Assembly (NCBI GenBank): GCA_021904315.1 | Contig: CM038917.1 | Span: 19,970,272-20,034,271 of the forward strand | Reading direction: 5' to 3' | DNA length: 64,000 nt | Source: Sphagnum magellanicum | Lineage: Eukaryota; Streptophyta; Sphagnopsida; Sphagnales; Sphagnaceae | Part shown: piece by piece, positions 1 through 12,294 of the stretch | Layout: the number at the start of each line of letters is the position of its first letter | Numbering within the stretch: position 1 is the stretch's first letter | The notes under the pieces: model-generated | Seen by the model: only the letters and a program-made list of their open reading frames with translations | The model's database searches: none | Told to the model about the DNA's origin: nothing | Made by a program: the position numbers and the translations under genes

Positions 1-394
1 AGTTTTTGACCCCCTCTACTTTGAAGGCCATAACTTTTTCAATTATATTTCATTTGTGACGATTTTTAGTGCATTAGATGCACCAATAGGAAAGATTCAA
101 GTTTTATTCAAACACCAAAAACAATGGAACCTTCCCCTTAGATCTGGCATGCCTTGAGCACTTAAATGTTATAGTTGCAATTCAATTGCAACTAATGAAC
201 AATTAAAAGATTTAACACATATGTTTTGTCTTCGAATCCCATGTTACATATTATATAAAGAAGGTTTTTTCTTTTATGTTTTCACATTAAAATATATGTG
301 CCATTTTGGGATGAACTGAAAAAAATTTAACCCAAAAAAAAACATAAAATAAAAAATAAAATTTCATGGTTATTCTTTAATGCACTTAGTCTTG

Positions 395-535
395 TGCTTT
401 CTTACCTACTTACCTACCTAGGTAAATAAGTAGGTCCTATTTTTCTACCTACCTATGTACGTAGGTAGGTCCTAAATAAATATGTAAGTATGTAGGTCTT
501 AAGGCCTACCAACCTACCTACCTATGGTTATGTAT
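395..535. repeat. Palindromic CTAC/GTAGG-rich simple repeat
   Basis: The words CCTACCTA and TAGGTAGG alternate through about 140 bases, so several short inverted repeats form. One example is around 455-475, where CCTACCTA is followed after a short spacer by TAGGTAGG. It is probably a diverged tetranucleotide microsatellite with hairpin potential. No gene is associated with it. Confidence 0.6.
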
Positions 536-3500
536 GACCTACTTTGCTACTAAAATTTTTTTTTTATTTTTTATTTTTCCAAAATATAATTAATATGCCA
601 TGCGGCAATTTTTATTATGTCACATGTCACAATCTCGGACCACCATTAATAATCATAATGGACAATGAAGATCAATATTTCGAAAAAAAATTTATGTCCA
701 AAAATTCATAATGCCTCGTGTCAAATTTTAATAGATGGATGACAATTAATGATGTCAACATGAAATCATGGATGTAGTTATAATGGAGTTGAATAATAGT
801 TGAAAATGAGTTGTTTTGATTGAATTACAATGAGTTACATCATATATATGGTGTGTTGCAATTTTACAATTCATGCAACTTGTTTATTAACACTCATGGC
901 GTATAAATATAATGAGTTGCAAGTGTCTTCTACAACTCAAAAATTGAGTTGCAAGGCCAATTACAAAACACCCCTTTTTCTCATAGTGACCATCAGGTTT
1001 TTTCAATTTCCGATTTTTTAAAAACCTAGAACCAAAGGTTCTTACAAAAACTAAAGAACCACACAACACTAGAATCTACCAATGTTGTGTATGTAAATGG
1101 TTTGGGATTTACACCCCATGTAAGTTTAAATGTATAATTCATATTCATTTACATTTGTGTAAGTGTATACATCTATGTATGTATGTATATTTATATGATT
1201 TTACATGGCTATGTAAAAAATGTGATTTTCATTTGAGCAAGGGAAATTTCATAATGTTTTCAAAGATAAACCTGCTAAGTGGCCCATTCAAAACAAAAAA
1301 CCATCAAAATATACACCCACAACTAAATCATATGACTTTGCAAAAAGGTTTAATCATTAAAGATATATAATAAAATTTCTGTAAAATAAAGAAAACAACA
1401 CTAAAACCTTGAGTTTGATCATAATAAGGTGAGATTCAAAAAAATAAGAAAACATTAGCTTGAACCTTGTGCATTAAATGTTGATTTTCAACATTTCATT
1501 CCCATATTTAATAAAATTTCCTTATTTTATGGATAACCATAAAAGAAGGGTTTGGGGTGAAAAGAGGCCCAAAGACAAGGTGATTTTACAAATAATTTTA
1601 GTATTTACACTTACACAACCCAAAACATTTACATAGGGCTGTGTAAATGTATTTGACAAATATTTACACTGGCCTCATGTGTAAGTGTAAAAAATATATA
1701 TATCCACTGCAACAAGATAAATGTAATTGTAAAAATTTGGACATGTAAATGTAAATCATTTACACTTACACTAGATTTACACACCTTATATACGATTATT
1801 GACACTTCCATGCACAACATTGAAATCTACTTTTACTTGGTATTACCTTGATTTTTTACTTTGAAATTATGGAGGTAGTTGGTTTGGTGTGTATATGTTT
1901 GTCTTGCAAGGATAAGAAATAAGTAAATGAAGGAAAAACATCCAGCAAGGGAACAAGAAAATTTTTTAAAAAAATCAAAGTTCAAACAAAAGACCACACC
2001 CAAAAGTGCAAAATGCACAATGAAAGCCTTAAGAAGAGAAAACACAAAACCTAGGACCTAAATCCATCACCAATAGCATGAAGCAAGTCGTGCAAGGAGA
2101 TGGGCACTCAACTATGTGCACTCTACAATCTGATCTTCTTTTTCATGTGCATGCAAACCTTCACAATTATAGGCTCTCTCACACCAACAACCTCTTTACT
2201 CTACTTATTATCCTTTGAAATAAAGGGAAATTAGTTCAAGTTTTTCCTAATAATCTTAAAAAGGTTTCTTATGATTAAATAAGAACAACTTGACACTAAA
2301 GGCCTTGCAAGTGCATGATCTTTGTGTGCTAATATTATAGACAAATCTAAGCTTAGTTATGGGTGGGATAACTTTACATATTAATTAAAATTAATTTTTT
2401 CAATTTAAAAGAATCCAAGATACTGAAAGTTTTGTGACCTTTACTTGCTCCAAATTCATCATCTTCTTCTAGATTGGAGGATTTTGGATTTTTCAAAATT
2501 GTTGTATTTGGTTGTAAATGGAGTATTACTACAAATGACGGCCATAACAACATTTTCTAAAAGATGTTTTGTACTTCATTTCTAGCAAGGGCAAGGAAAG
2601 AAGCAGCTAGGATTTTTACTTTTTGAAAGGACCATTGATCGAGCAATCATTGGTACTTAATCTTCATACACAACAAGATGAGCATCTTCATGCTCTTACA
2701 TTTGTGAATTATAGCCTGCTTTAAGATGTTTATTTGGAAAGTTGAAAACACTTCTAGACTTAGATGGCCAAAAATAAATTAGCTATATATCTAAGATATA
2801 TTATATGTAAACATGGGCTCAATCTCATACTGCCTAACCAAAAAATTTCAGTTATTCTTGCTCAATTTCATTCTATCAAGGTTAAAACTTATGACTGGGA
2901 GCCAAAGGGATTACTTTGGAAAAGCACTACAAGTTTTTTTTCCCAAAAAACACTTTTACATGGAAATGAATTATTGAATGAAATTTTTTGTAACTTGTTG
3001 TAAAAAATATTTACATGTTCTTCAATGCATCACATTTTTTTTAGTCATTATTGAATAAATATGAATTTTTAAAAGTGTGCAAATTCTTTACATATTCAAT
3101 GTTTCATCTTGAAAAATGATCAAAATTGTAAATCATCACCAAAAAATTAAAATTTCACATTCTTTAGTTTTATTATACTCTAAGCTATAACTTTTCTTCA
3201 TACATCATGTACATTATAACCCATTTATATGTGGTAAAGGACTTTTGAAGCAATTTTGAAACACTAATTGAACTTTTAAAGTTTTAAAATTCCACATTTT
3301 TAAAAGTCTGAGTGTTTTTGAATGTGGTTAATATGTTCTTATCATTTATGTTTTTTTGAATGAATTTATTATTATTATATGAGTCTTTTTTACAATCCTT
3401 TGCAAAATTGATTCCATTTGATGCAATAGGTGTACATTTCAAATGTTTTAAATTAAAACCAAAACTAAAAATTAGATCAAATGAATTTTTACTTTAAGTT

Positions 3501-3539
3501 CCTTGACATTCATATGAGGGAAAAAGGACTAACTTGCCA

Positions 3540-4980
3540 TGATTAATGTGGTTTTAAATGTTAATAAAAAAATAAATTTATCGGTCAAGTAAATGTCATT
3601 GGTAATTAATAACTATAAATACCATAATATGCTAAACATATATTAATATTTTTTAATTAATGTAATATTACTATAAAAATATTTATCATAGATAAGTAAT
3701 TACATAATTTTTTTATTCAAAAAATACTGTATAATAATTCCTGCAATTATAATCAATACAATAATTATTTTGACTACACTATAAATTTTCCAACATTTGA
3801 ATTCAGATTTAAAGTTTTAAATTATAGATATTCAATTAGAAAATAATTATAAAATTAATATAATTAATTCTTATATAAAATAATTACAATGATTTTCAAA
3901 ATAATGTAACATTAATTACAGTAATTGATTTATTTTACTGTAATAATATAAAAACTTATGTTGTAACAATAATTATTTAGTGTTACTTGTAATTAATAAA
4001 TATAATTATTTATAAATTTGATATATTATGAACAAGTAGTTACAAGAAATAAATATTTTAATTAAATTATGATTATTCTAGAAACTTAAATAAGAATTAA
4101 ATTTGTAAATTATAAATTATAGATTATAATAATAAAGTTTAATTATTCCAGTATTGTAATTCTAACTTAACAAATAAATTAAGTAATTACAATGATTTTA
4201 TGTCACTATAGAATAATAATTATTAATTTTATGTTTTTATATTAAAAATTTATTGTAAATAAGTAAATAATGAGTAATACATAAAATTATTTTGTGTATC
4301 TTTATTTTTAAATACAGTAATTACAACGACTTTGCTCATTGTTTTAAGATTATTATAAAATTTTGAAATAAAAATCTTAACTATAGGACATAACTTCTCA
4401 ATTAGGATATGAAATATTACATTAAAAAATAATAATAATAAGTAAAATAATTTATTATAACTATTTTAAATATGTAGTAGAATTAGTTAAAATTTTTATG
4501 ACATGGTAAGAATTATATATTGTAAATACATAATTAAATATTCTAGTGTACTCAAATGTAATTCTTACAATCATAAAAATTAAATTAATTCATTCATTTG
4601 ATTATAGTGGCAATATTTTAATTTTTTAAAATATTAAAAAAATTTATGAATAGTTAAACTAAATTATAAATTATGTGTCTATTCTAATTAATTTATAAGT
4701 AAATTAATTATTATGATTTTATACTAATTATATATTAATTACAGTAATTTTATAGTTATTAAAATATAAAAATATTGAGTATAATAGGCTATGTTGGAAT
4801 ATATTTAATTTATTTGAAACTATAAGTAATTTAAAGTAATGAAATTAGTATAATTATAATAATCATATCAAAGACTTTAATTACAATAAAATTACTATGA
4901 ATATTAAATTTAATCATAAATCAAATTATTATTATAATTGATGTATATAGACATATGTTGATTGTAATTAAAACCATTTT
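3540..4980. other. Extreme AT-rich island
   Basis: About 1.4 kb consists almost only of A and T, with ATTA/TAAT/AATAATTA words and very few G or C. Stop codons fill all frames. It is distinctly more AT-rich than the flanking DNA, which itself is AT-rich. It could be an old transposon interior or a matrix-attachment-like region; nothing in the sequence decides this. Confidence 0.55.
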
Positions 4981-5674
4981 GCTTGCGATTAATGGGACTT
5001 TAAATGGTTATTTTTGGATGATAAATCCAACCCATATATAGATGTAAACCAATTTAATCATAAGCTAGTCTTAGGTGACTCGGTTGATGCTAACACGATG
5101 TCACATTAGTCACAAAGGGCAAAAAATTAGTTGCAAAAACCAAATAGTCACAAATAGTTGTAAATGTGTTGGTCACATATTGACCCTTTTTTTTTCTAAT
5201 GACATGATTTTCTTGTGTTATTCCAAGGGTGTTTTGGAGTGCACTTTTGACATTTTCATAAATTTTTCACATGTCATTGCTACCTAATTTTATGTAAGTC
5301 GAAGATTTACCATGTTTTTAATTCATTGTATGTTGATTATCACAATTTGAATGTAAGGTGCATAAAAACTAATATCTTTTACAATGGTTTTTGTAGGCAT
5401 GGGGGGGAAGTTGCCCTTGTATGAACATGGCCATCAAATTGAACTACAAGCATTAAAAAATGTAGTTCAAACACCACCAGATGGGCCTTTTGATCACCAA
5501 GATTTGTTGTGGGAAATCATCATTCGACACACTGGGATGCAACAAAACCCTTGCCTTGTTAAGGTTGCATTAATCCCCACAATTCGAATGCTTGATTTCA
5601 TAGCTAGTGAAGAAGGTAAAAATGGTGGACGATGTCACTTTCTTTGCAAAAACACATCATCTACCTTGACAATG

Positions 5675-5742
5675 ATTTACAACAACCGTGAATAGATAGT
5701 GTTCCCGAATTTACAACAACCGTGAATAGATAGTGTTCCCGA
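5675..5742. repeat. Perfect 34-bp tandem duplication (2 copies)
   Basis: The 34-base unit beginning ATTTACAACAACCGTG occurs twice head to tail, at 5675-5708 and 5709-5742. It spans the first stop codon after the N-terminal transposase block, so it arose inside the dead element. The perfect match implies a recent slippage event. Confidence 0.9.
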
Positions 5743-6349
5743 ATTTTCAAGGTTCAAATTTTAACCTCTATTACATTTATGTACCAAGATTTGCATATAT
5801 ATTATACATGTTTAGATGTGATGTTCACCATCTGATGAATTAATTTTACTATTTTGTAAACGTGAAATATATGACTAATTGTTTATTTTGTAATGCAATG
5901 TATGTTCATAAGTAGCACAAAATTGATTGGTTGGTTGTTTGTAGGTACCAATGTCAATATGGTCCTAATGATTTCAAAAATGTTGTGAAAGATATTACAC
6001 AAAACCACAATGTAGTTCCAAAAAAATTGGACATCAATGGAAAAATAATCCCATTAGGAACAGGCCACAAGGGTACATGAGATTCCAAGGTTAAATGGGG
6101 TGGTTTTATAAAAAGACGATGTAGAGCTAAATTCACCATTAAGATATTGTATTTGTTCAAACATGTATCAAAGTTATGTTCCATTCAACGAAATCATGTT
6201 AATCAAGATGGTCTACATGTCCATGGGGATTTAAAGATGGGTGATAGATCTACATTTGTTACGCATTTATCAAAACAGATCAAGGATTTTGTGATGGAAC
6301 AACTAAAGCTTGCACTCACAATGTTTCAAATTATGGCAAAACATAGGTA

Positions 6350-6399
6350 GCACATGAAGAACATCATGTTAAGAGCACATGAAGAACATCATGTTAAGG
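6350..6399. repeat. 25-bp tandem duplication (2 copies)
   Basis: The unit GCACATGAAGAACATCATGT plus five bases is repeated at 6350 and 6375 with a single end mismatch. It lies inside the decayed MULE transposase and contributes to its loss of frame. Confidence 0.85.
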
Positions 6400-8359
6400 A
6401 CATGTGAGTTAAATAGAGACATGTTCTTCATTGAGCAAGATATTAAGGTGTTGTTTGGGAATTGGTTCAAGAAGCATACCAACTACATAAAAATGATGCA
6501 AAAAGTGTGAATATGTGGGTTCAACAAAACACCAATTTAGTGTTTTATTATCAAGGAACTAGGGTAGAGGTGGATGGTGGTCTCACTAGGCAAAACATGC
6601 CTTTCACTCTAGGTACCCAAACACCATTGCAAAAGGAGATGATGATTAAACATGGGCACCAAAGAGGTGTTGTAGTTGATGCAACCTTTGTGACAAATGA
6701 AAAAAAAGTGATACATTATGTTTGATGCATAATACATGCACATGTGATCTAATACATTAATATATATGTAGTCTAATGTCATTGAAAAAATCATACGACA
6801 AATCAACAAACATTAAAAAAATACATATAGAAATGTTTGAAATTGTTAATAGATCATTCATTACATCTCTTGTCAATGTTTAACTAACATATCTCTATTG
6901 TGAATTCTAGCAATTCCCCCTTTATACATGATGGTGTTTGACCAATGGCACAATGGCATTCATGTAGCATATTGCATCACATCATGATGTTGACAAGAGG
7001 ATTTGATATCATGGATGCACGGTTTGAATGAAAGCATTCACAATATTCACCCATCATGGCATCCCAATGTTTTCATTGTTGATTATGCCCAAGGGAAATC
7101 AACTATATCAAGTAAATCCTTATCCCTTGCCCCTTTCTATCCAACAAATTGCCAACTATATATTATACATGTCACTTGCCCCAATGGATGTAACATGCAT
7201 CAACATTGATTGTATTTAAATCCATCAAGTTTCATATATAATTCATTTTTTTTCTTGTAGGACTATATGGCCAGACACTACCATTTTCTTATGTTTGTGG
7301 CATGTGACAAGAGCATGGCAAAAACAAGCATGTATAAAAATAAAAGACCCAACATTACATAGTAATGTATTACAAGAACTAGGGAAGATCATATATGACA
7401 AGGATGGTCCATTTAGAACAAGTGTTGAAATGTGGGCAATGAATAGGCTATAATATATCATTAGCAAGTACCTTGCATCTAATGTCTTTTGGAAATACAT
7501 GGAGGAAAACTGGTTACATAAAACTCACATGTGGGTGGTTGGATTTCAAAATCTACCATATATTGGGCAAGACACCAATGCTACAATTGAAAGTTACCAT
7601 GGGACATTGAAGGCCCAATTGAAATCAAGGAAAAGTAGATTGGTTGGTTACATGTGGATTGGTGCATCCATGAGTTAATCGGAAATGTCCTCACTCAATA
7701 CTAGTATCAAAGTCTATGCAAGAACTTTGGGTTTGTGAACAACAAATGCCAACAATTGTTTGTGGTTGGGGCCTTGTTGGGGGCACAATTGATTCTTGAC
7801 ACAAATGTGACATTGTTTTCCTATGATGGTGATCCAACACATATCATGTCATCAAAAAAAGCCCATCTACGATACACCATCCACAACCCAACGTTAGAAT
7901 GGACATGTTGTAACTATGTCAATGCACAACATGGAAACATTCGCAAGCATCAACTCAAGGTTTTAATGCTTCTTCATCCCAACCTTGCAAGGGACACAAT
8001 CGTTTGGTTTTGTGGATCATTAAAAGGGACTTCTCGAGGCGGGTTGAAAAACCTACTTAGTCCATAAGTGGGTACACCCCCCCGCATAATGACAACTCCA
8101 CCTACATCAATTCATAAGTTTACCACCCCAATACAAATCAATTTAGAAGAACAACTTCGAAGCATGGCACTGGATATGGTGGATGCAACCAATGGGAATC
8201 AAGTTCTCCTTGAGCATTTGATGGCAAATTTTCATCATGCACAAGGCAATCAAACAAAGGTTGTGGTAGAGTTACACAATGGGTTACATAACCCCATAGG
8301 CCCAAACCATGCGCTTCTACCAATTGAAGATCGACAAAGGTTTAGCCTCAAATAACACT

Positions 8360-9880
8360 TGGACTTTTTGGCTTGTGGGCATAAGCCAATTGCAAAAAAA
8401 CGACTATCATTAGCACCACCTCAATAGGCAAAACATTAAAACATTGGTACATTAATACACTAATTTTCAATGACATAGCATGGACTAATGCTTCAACTAT
8501 GTAGTTCAATAGTATTAAAGCAATGTGTAGCTAATACTTCAATTTTAGCCTCCCTAATTTTACAATGTCTAACACTAATCATATTTATCAATTTTCATGA
8601 CCTTATCACAAGTTTTGTTTAGATGAATTTTATTCCAAGGGTGATGGACTTGGATATTATCACACAAATTCAAGCTAACAATATTTTTTAAAAGCTTGAA
8701 TCTTTTTGAGAATATTGTTTGCATCCAACAAAGTTTAAAATGTTGAATCATTTAGAAGGAATTAATTCACTAATACATTAGAGTAAAAAATAAAATACAT
8801 TATTACAATGATACATTCACACACTAGATGATTAACACATTAATACATAAACACATTACATTGACACACTAATACATATACAATCATGCATCCATATAAT
8901 AATAGAGTCATAGACAAACACACCTCCATCTCCACTAACACACTAAGATAATGACACACTAGTACAATTATACATTACAATAATAATACTTTCATATATT
9001 AACTTAGTGACACATTATTACAATGATACATTACTACATTCATATGTTAACATGGACAAATACATTGACACACACACATTAACATAATGATAAACAAACA
9101 CCCTATTACATTGACAAACTAATTTAGTTACACATTAGTACAACAATACATTAATACATTCATATGTAAACTTGGACTAATACATTGACAAATTGATTCA
9201 TGACTACAAATTTTGATTAAAGTGAAACATCATACTTCATAATGTTACAATAGAATGGACTAATAATTCACAAAAATCATATATACATGCACATTACCAC
9301 CCAACCATGAGCACCAAAATGGGGTCTAATAAAAGTCTTTAGTTCATAAAAACTCCAAAAAGTTGTCTAATCTATCCTATATCCCCAATTGGGCTCCCCA
9401 TGCACACAAAAGGCAACCTCCCTACTACTTACTTATGATACACCCAATCCTCTTACCATTTGAAAGCCGCTTCACTTACATTATGAGGGCCTTGTGAATT
9501 TTGCACACCTACAATCACATCCAACAAAGTACAATCATTATTGGGGCTTGTATGTGTGACAACCAATGGTCTATATGGTGGCAAATAGCCACAACTTGTG
9601 TCCTTAATTTCAAGCTCTCCACAAGCTTTATGATGGTGCTTTTGATACTCCGAAAGATTAATTGGTGCACTCCAAGATTCGCTCAAGGTCTGCACCAACA
9701 CATAAGGTGATAAATTACACATCCAATGGTACATGTGAAAAGGAAGTTCATGTCAAATTTGATATGAAAAAGCTTGAACAATGTGACCCCAAACCCTAAT
9801 TTACAAAATAATCCTCATTGGAAGTTCAACATATATTTATAATAGATTAACAAATGCAAATATCAACTATTTAAAGTCGA
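8360..9880. repeat. Intergenic DNA with degenerate ACATTAATAC simple repeats
   Basis: Downstream of the transposase remnant, words such as ACATTAATAC, TTGACACA and CACATTA recur irregularly from about 8770 to 9200, forming a long degenerate simple repeat. A 93-codon minus-strand open frame at 9453-9734 is not recognisable as a known protein and may belong to the same dead element. No gene is supported. Confidence 0.5.
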
Positions 9881-9884
9881 AAAA

Positions 9885-11700
9885 TGGCGAGAAATGTGTA
9901 ACATGTGTCAGTTTTTCCCATATGCAAAGATTTTTTTCTCAAGTGTCAAATAGTAATACATTCAATGTATTACTCACACCACATGTTAATAACATAGTGG
10001 TGCATTTCGGTTTAATTAATTATTTTTTTACTTTACCCATACACTTTGAAACGTGGCAACCTCTTGTCTAGTTATTTTGAAAAATTTCCTACTCTTTTTA
10101 TGTTTAGATAAGCTATAAAAAATTTAGTGTATCAATAGATCATTAATGTATCAACAAATTTTTAGTGTATTAATAACACATCGTTAATAATAATTAGTTA
10201 TAATATAAACACTAATGGTAAATGTATACTAGGTGTCAAATTCTCATATCTAAAGTTTATTTCTCCAATGTGAAAATACGTTCATAATAGATTTAATGTA
10301 TTGCTCACACCACGTTTTACTAAATAACAGCATAATGGTGCATTTTGATTAAATTAATTATTTTTGACTTTACCCATACATTTTGAAATGTGGCAACCTC
10401 TTGCCCATTATTTTGAAAAAATTCTTGCTTGTTCTATGTTTAGACACGTTGAAAAATCTTTAGGGTATCAATAGATCATTAATGACATATGGTTAATAAT
10501 AATTAATTATAATCGAAAATTTATTGTAAATGTATTCTAAGTGTGAAATTTCCATATGTAAGGTTTATTTTTTAGGTGTGAAAATATGTTTATGATATAG
10601 TCAATGTATTGCTCACATAACATTTTGATAGTAGATTAATGGTTTTTAACGAAATTAATAGTTGTTTTGCCTTATTTATAAACTTAGAAATGTGGCAACC
10701 TTTTGTCCATTTATTTTTAAAAATTCTCACTTTTTTATGTTTAGAAGGGTTGAAAAAAGTCTTAATGTATCAATAAAGTTTTAGTGTATTAGTGACATAT
10801 GGTTAATAATTATTATTTATCATTGAAAAATGAATAAATGCATTCTAAATGTCAAATTTTCATATGTAAGGTTTATTCCTCAAGTGTGAAAATATGTTTA
10901 CAATACATTCAATGTATTGCTCACATCACATCTTGATAATAGAATAATGGCTTTAAACAAAATTAACAATTGTTTTACCTTACTTATAAACTTGGAAATG
11001 TGACAACCTTTTATCCATCTATTTTGAAAAGTTCTCTCTCTTTTTATGTTTAGAGGGGTTGAAAAAACCTTAATGTATCTAAAGATCATTACTGTATCAA
11101 CACATCATTAATGTATCAATAAAGTTTTAGTGTATCAGTGACATATGGTTAATAATAATTAGTTATAATCAAAAAATTAATAAATGTAGACTAAGCGTCA
11201 AATTTTCATATGTAAGGTTTATTTTTCAAATGTGAAAATATGTTTATGATACACTCAATGTATTGCTCACATCATATCTTAATAGTAGATTATGGGTTTT
11301 TTATTAAATTAACAGTTGTTTTACCTTACCTATGAACTTGGAAATGTGGTCACCTCTTATCCATCTATTTTGAAAAGTTTCCTACTCTTTCCATGTTTAG
11401 ATGGGCTGAAAAATCCTTAATGTATAATCCTTGGTGTATAAAAAAAAATGGTAAATCATAATTAGTTATGATAAAAAAGTGGTGTTTAATGTATGCTAAG
11501 TGTCAAGTTTTCATATGTAACCATTTATTTCTCAAGTGTGAAATATTAGTAATACATTCAATGTATTGTTCACACCATGTGTCAAGAATAAATTGGTGGT
11601 TTGGTACTGAATTAACAATTACTTTACCTTACCCATAAACTTGGAAACATGATAATATTTTATCCATGTATTTTCAAAATTTAATGTACTGATATTTTTT
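9885..11700. repeat. Tandem array of a ~300-345 bp unit, six diverged copies
   Basis: An ordered set of landmarks recurs six times. These are a TGTCAAAT...CATATGTAAGGTTTATT block, an AATGTATTGCTCACA block, a TTTACC...AAACTTGGAAATGTGGCAACC block, TTTATGTTTAGA, and a CATATGGTTAATAATAATTA block. The 'tgtggcaacc' landmark starts near 10051, 10388, 10690, 10998, 11344 and 11647, giving periods of about 337, 302, 308, 346 and 303. The copies have diverged by many substitutions, so the array is old. No coding potential is seen. It may be an old satellite or the internal subrepeats of a transposon. Confidence 0.85.
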
Positions 11701-12294
11701 GATACATTAACAATTATAGTATAGTAAACAAACATATAGATGTTCATCTATAATTTTTTTATGCATGTAGTCGTTTTGAAAAATTTCCCACCATTTTTTA
11801 CACAATTCATATGTATAATAGGATTTATGTTGATGATATAACATGATGCATGATGACATAATGCATGATGGAATATGATGCATTGATACATTGCCATTTC
11901 AGTACACAATAAAGTAAAAAACAATTATCGGTACTCCCTAGAATATTTACTGATAGGTAAAAAATGATTTTACTAACAATTACCCTGTTTTCACTCACAT
12001 GCACACATTTTCACTCTTGGGCAGGATGCCCCTGACTTCAAAAAGGTACTAATGTAAGCATCTGGTAGGCACCTGCCATCAAAACCTGGCGATCATGTCA
12101 TGCTGGGGGTTTTGGAGGGGATTTAGGACCAGTGCAAGCGGATTGAAGACGTTCAATCTGGAATTTTCCCACCAAGAAATGCGCAGGTGGCGTTGGTGGG
12201 AGAGAGATTGCACTTAGGTCGGACGCTCGAGAGGGGACTGTATTTGGCTCTACTTGTGAGGAGCGAGAGAGAAATTGCCAACGGTTTTCGCGCA

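Larger units (their letters stand above)
1..5383. other. AT-rich intergenic DNA, no supported gene
   Basis: No reading frame in this stretch resembles a known protein. All open frames are short (80 residues or fewer) and of low-complexity composition. The visible structure is the palindromic TACC-rich patch at 395-535, two patches rich in TGTAAATG/TTTACAC words at about 1085-1215 and 1600-1780, and the extreme AT tract at about 3540-4980, listed separately where useful. Confidence 0.6.
5384..8065 (+). pseudogene. Decayed Mutator-like (MULE) transposase with SWIM-like tail
   Basis: Fragments in plus-strand frames line up in the order expected of a plant MULE transposase. An N-terminal block lies at 5384-5695 and a Cys-containing block (CQYGPND) at about 5950-6080. 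The start of the catalytic domain is at 6462-6725, with VVDATFVTNEKK as the likely first catalytic Asp. The next block, at 6910-7110, has a second Asp in FIVD. Then come CLWHVTRAWQK at about 7290 and an MWAM block near 7430. At 7890-8065 a CC...RKHQLKVL segment resembles a SWIM zinc finger whose CxC and CxH ligands are partly lost. Many in-frame stops and shifts break it. The order and motifs support the family well; activity is excluded. Terminal inverted repeats were not located. Confidence 0.75.
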
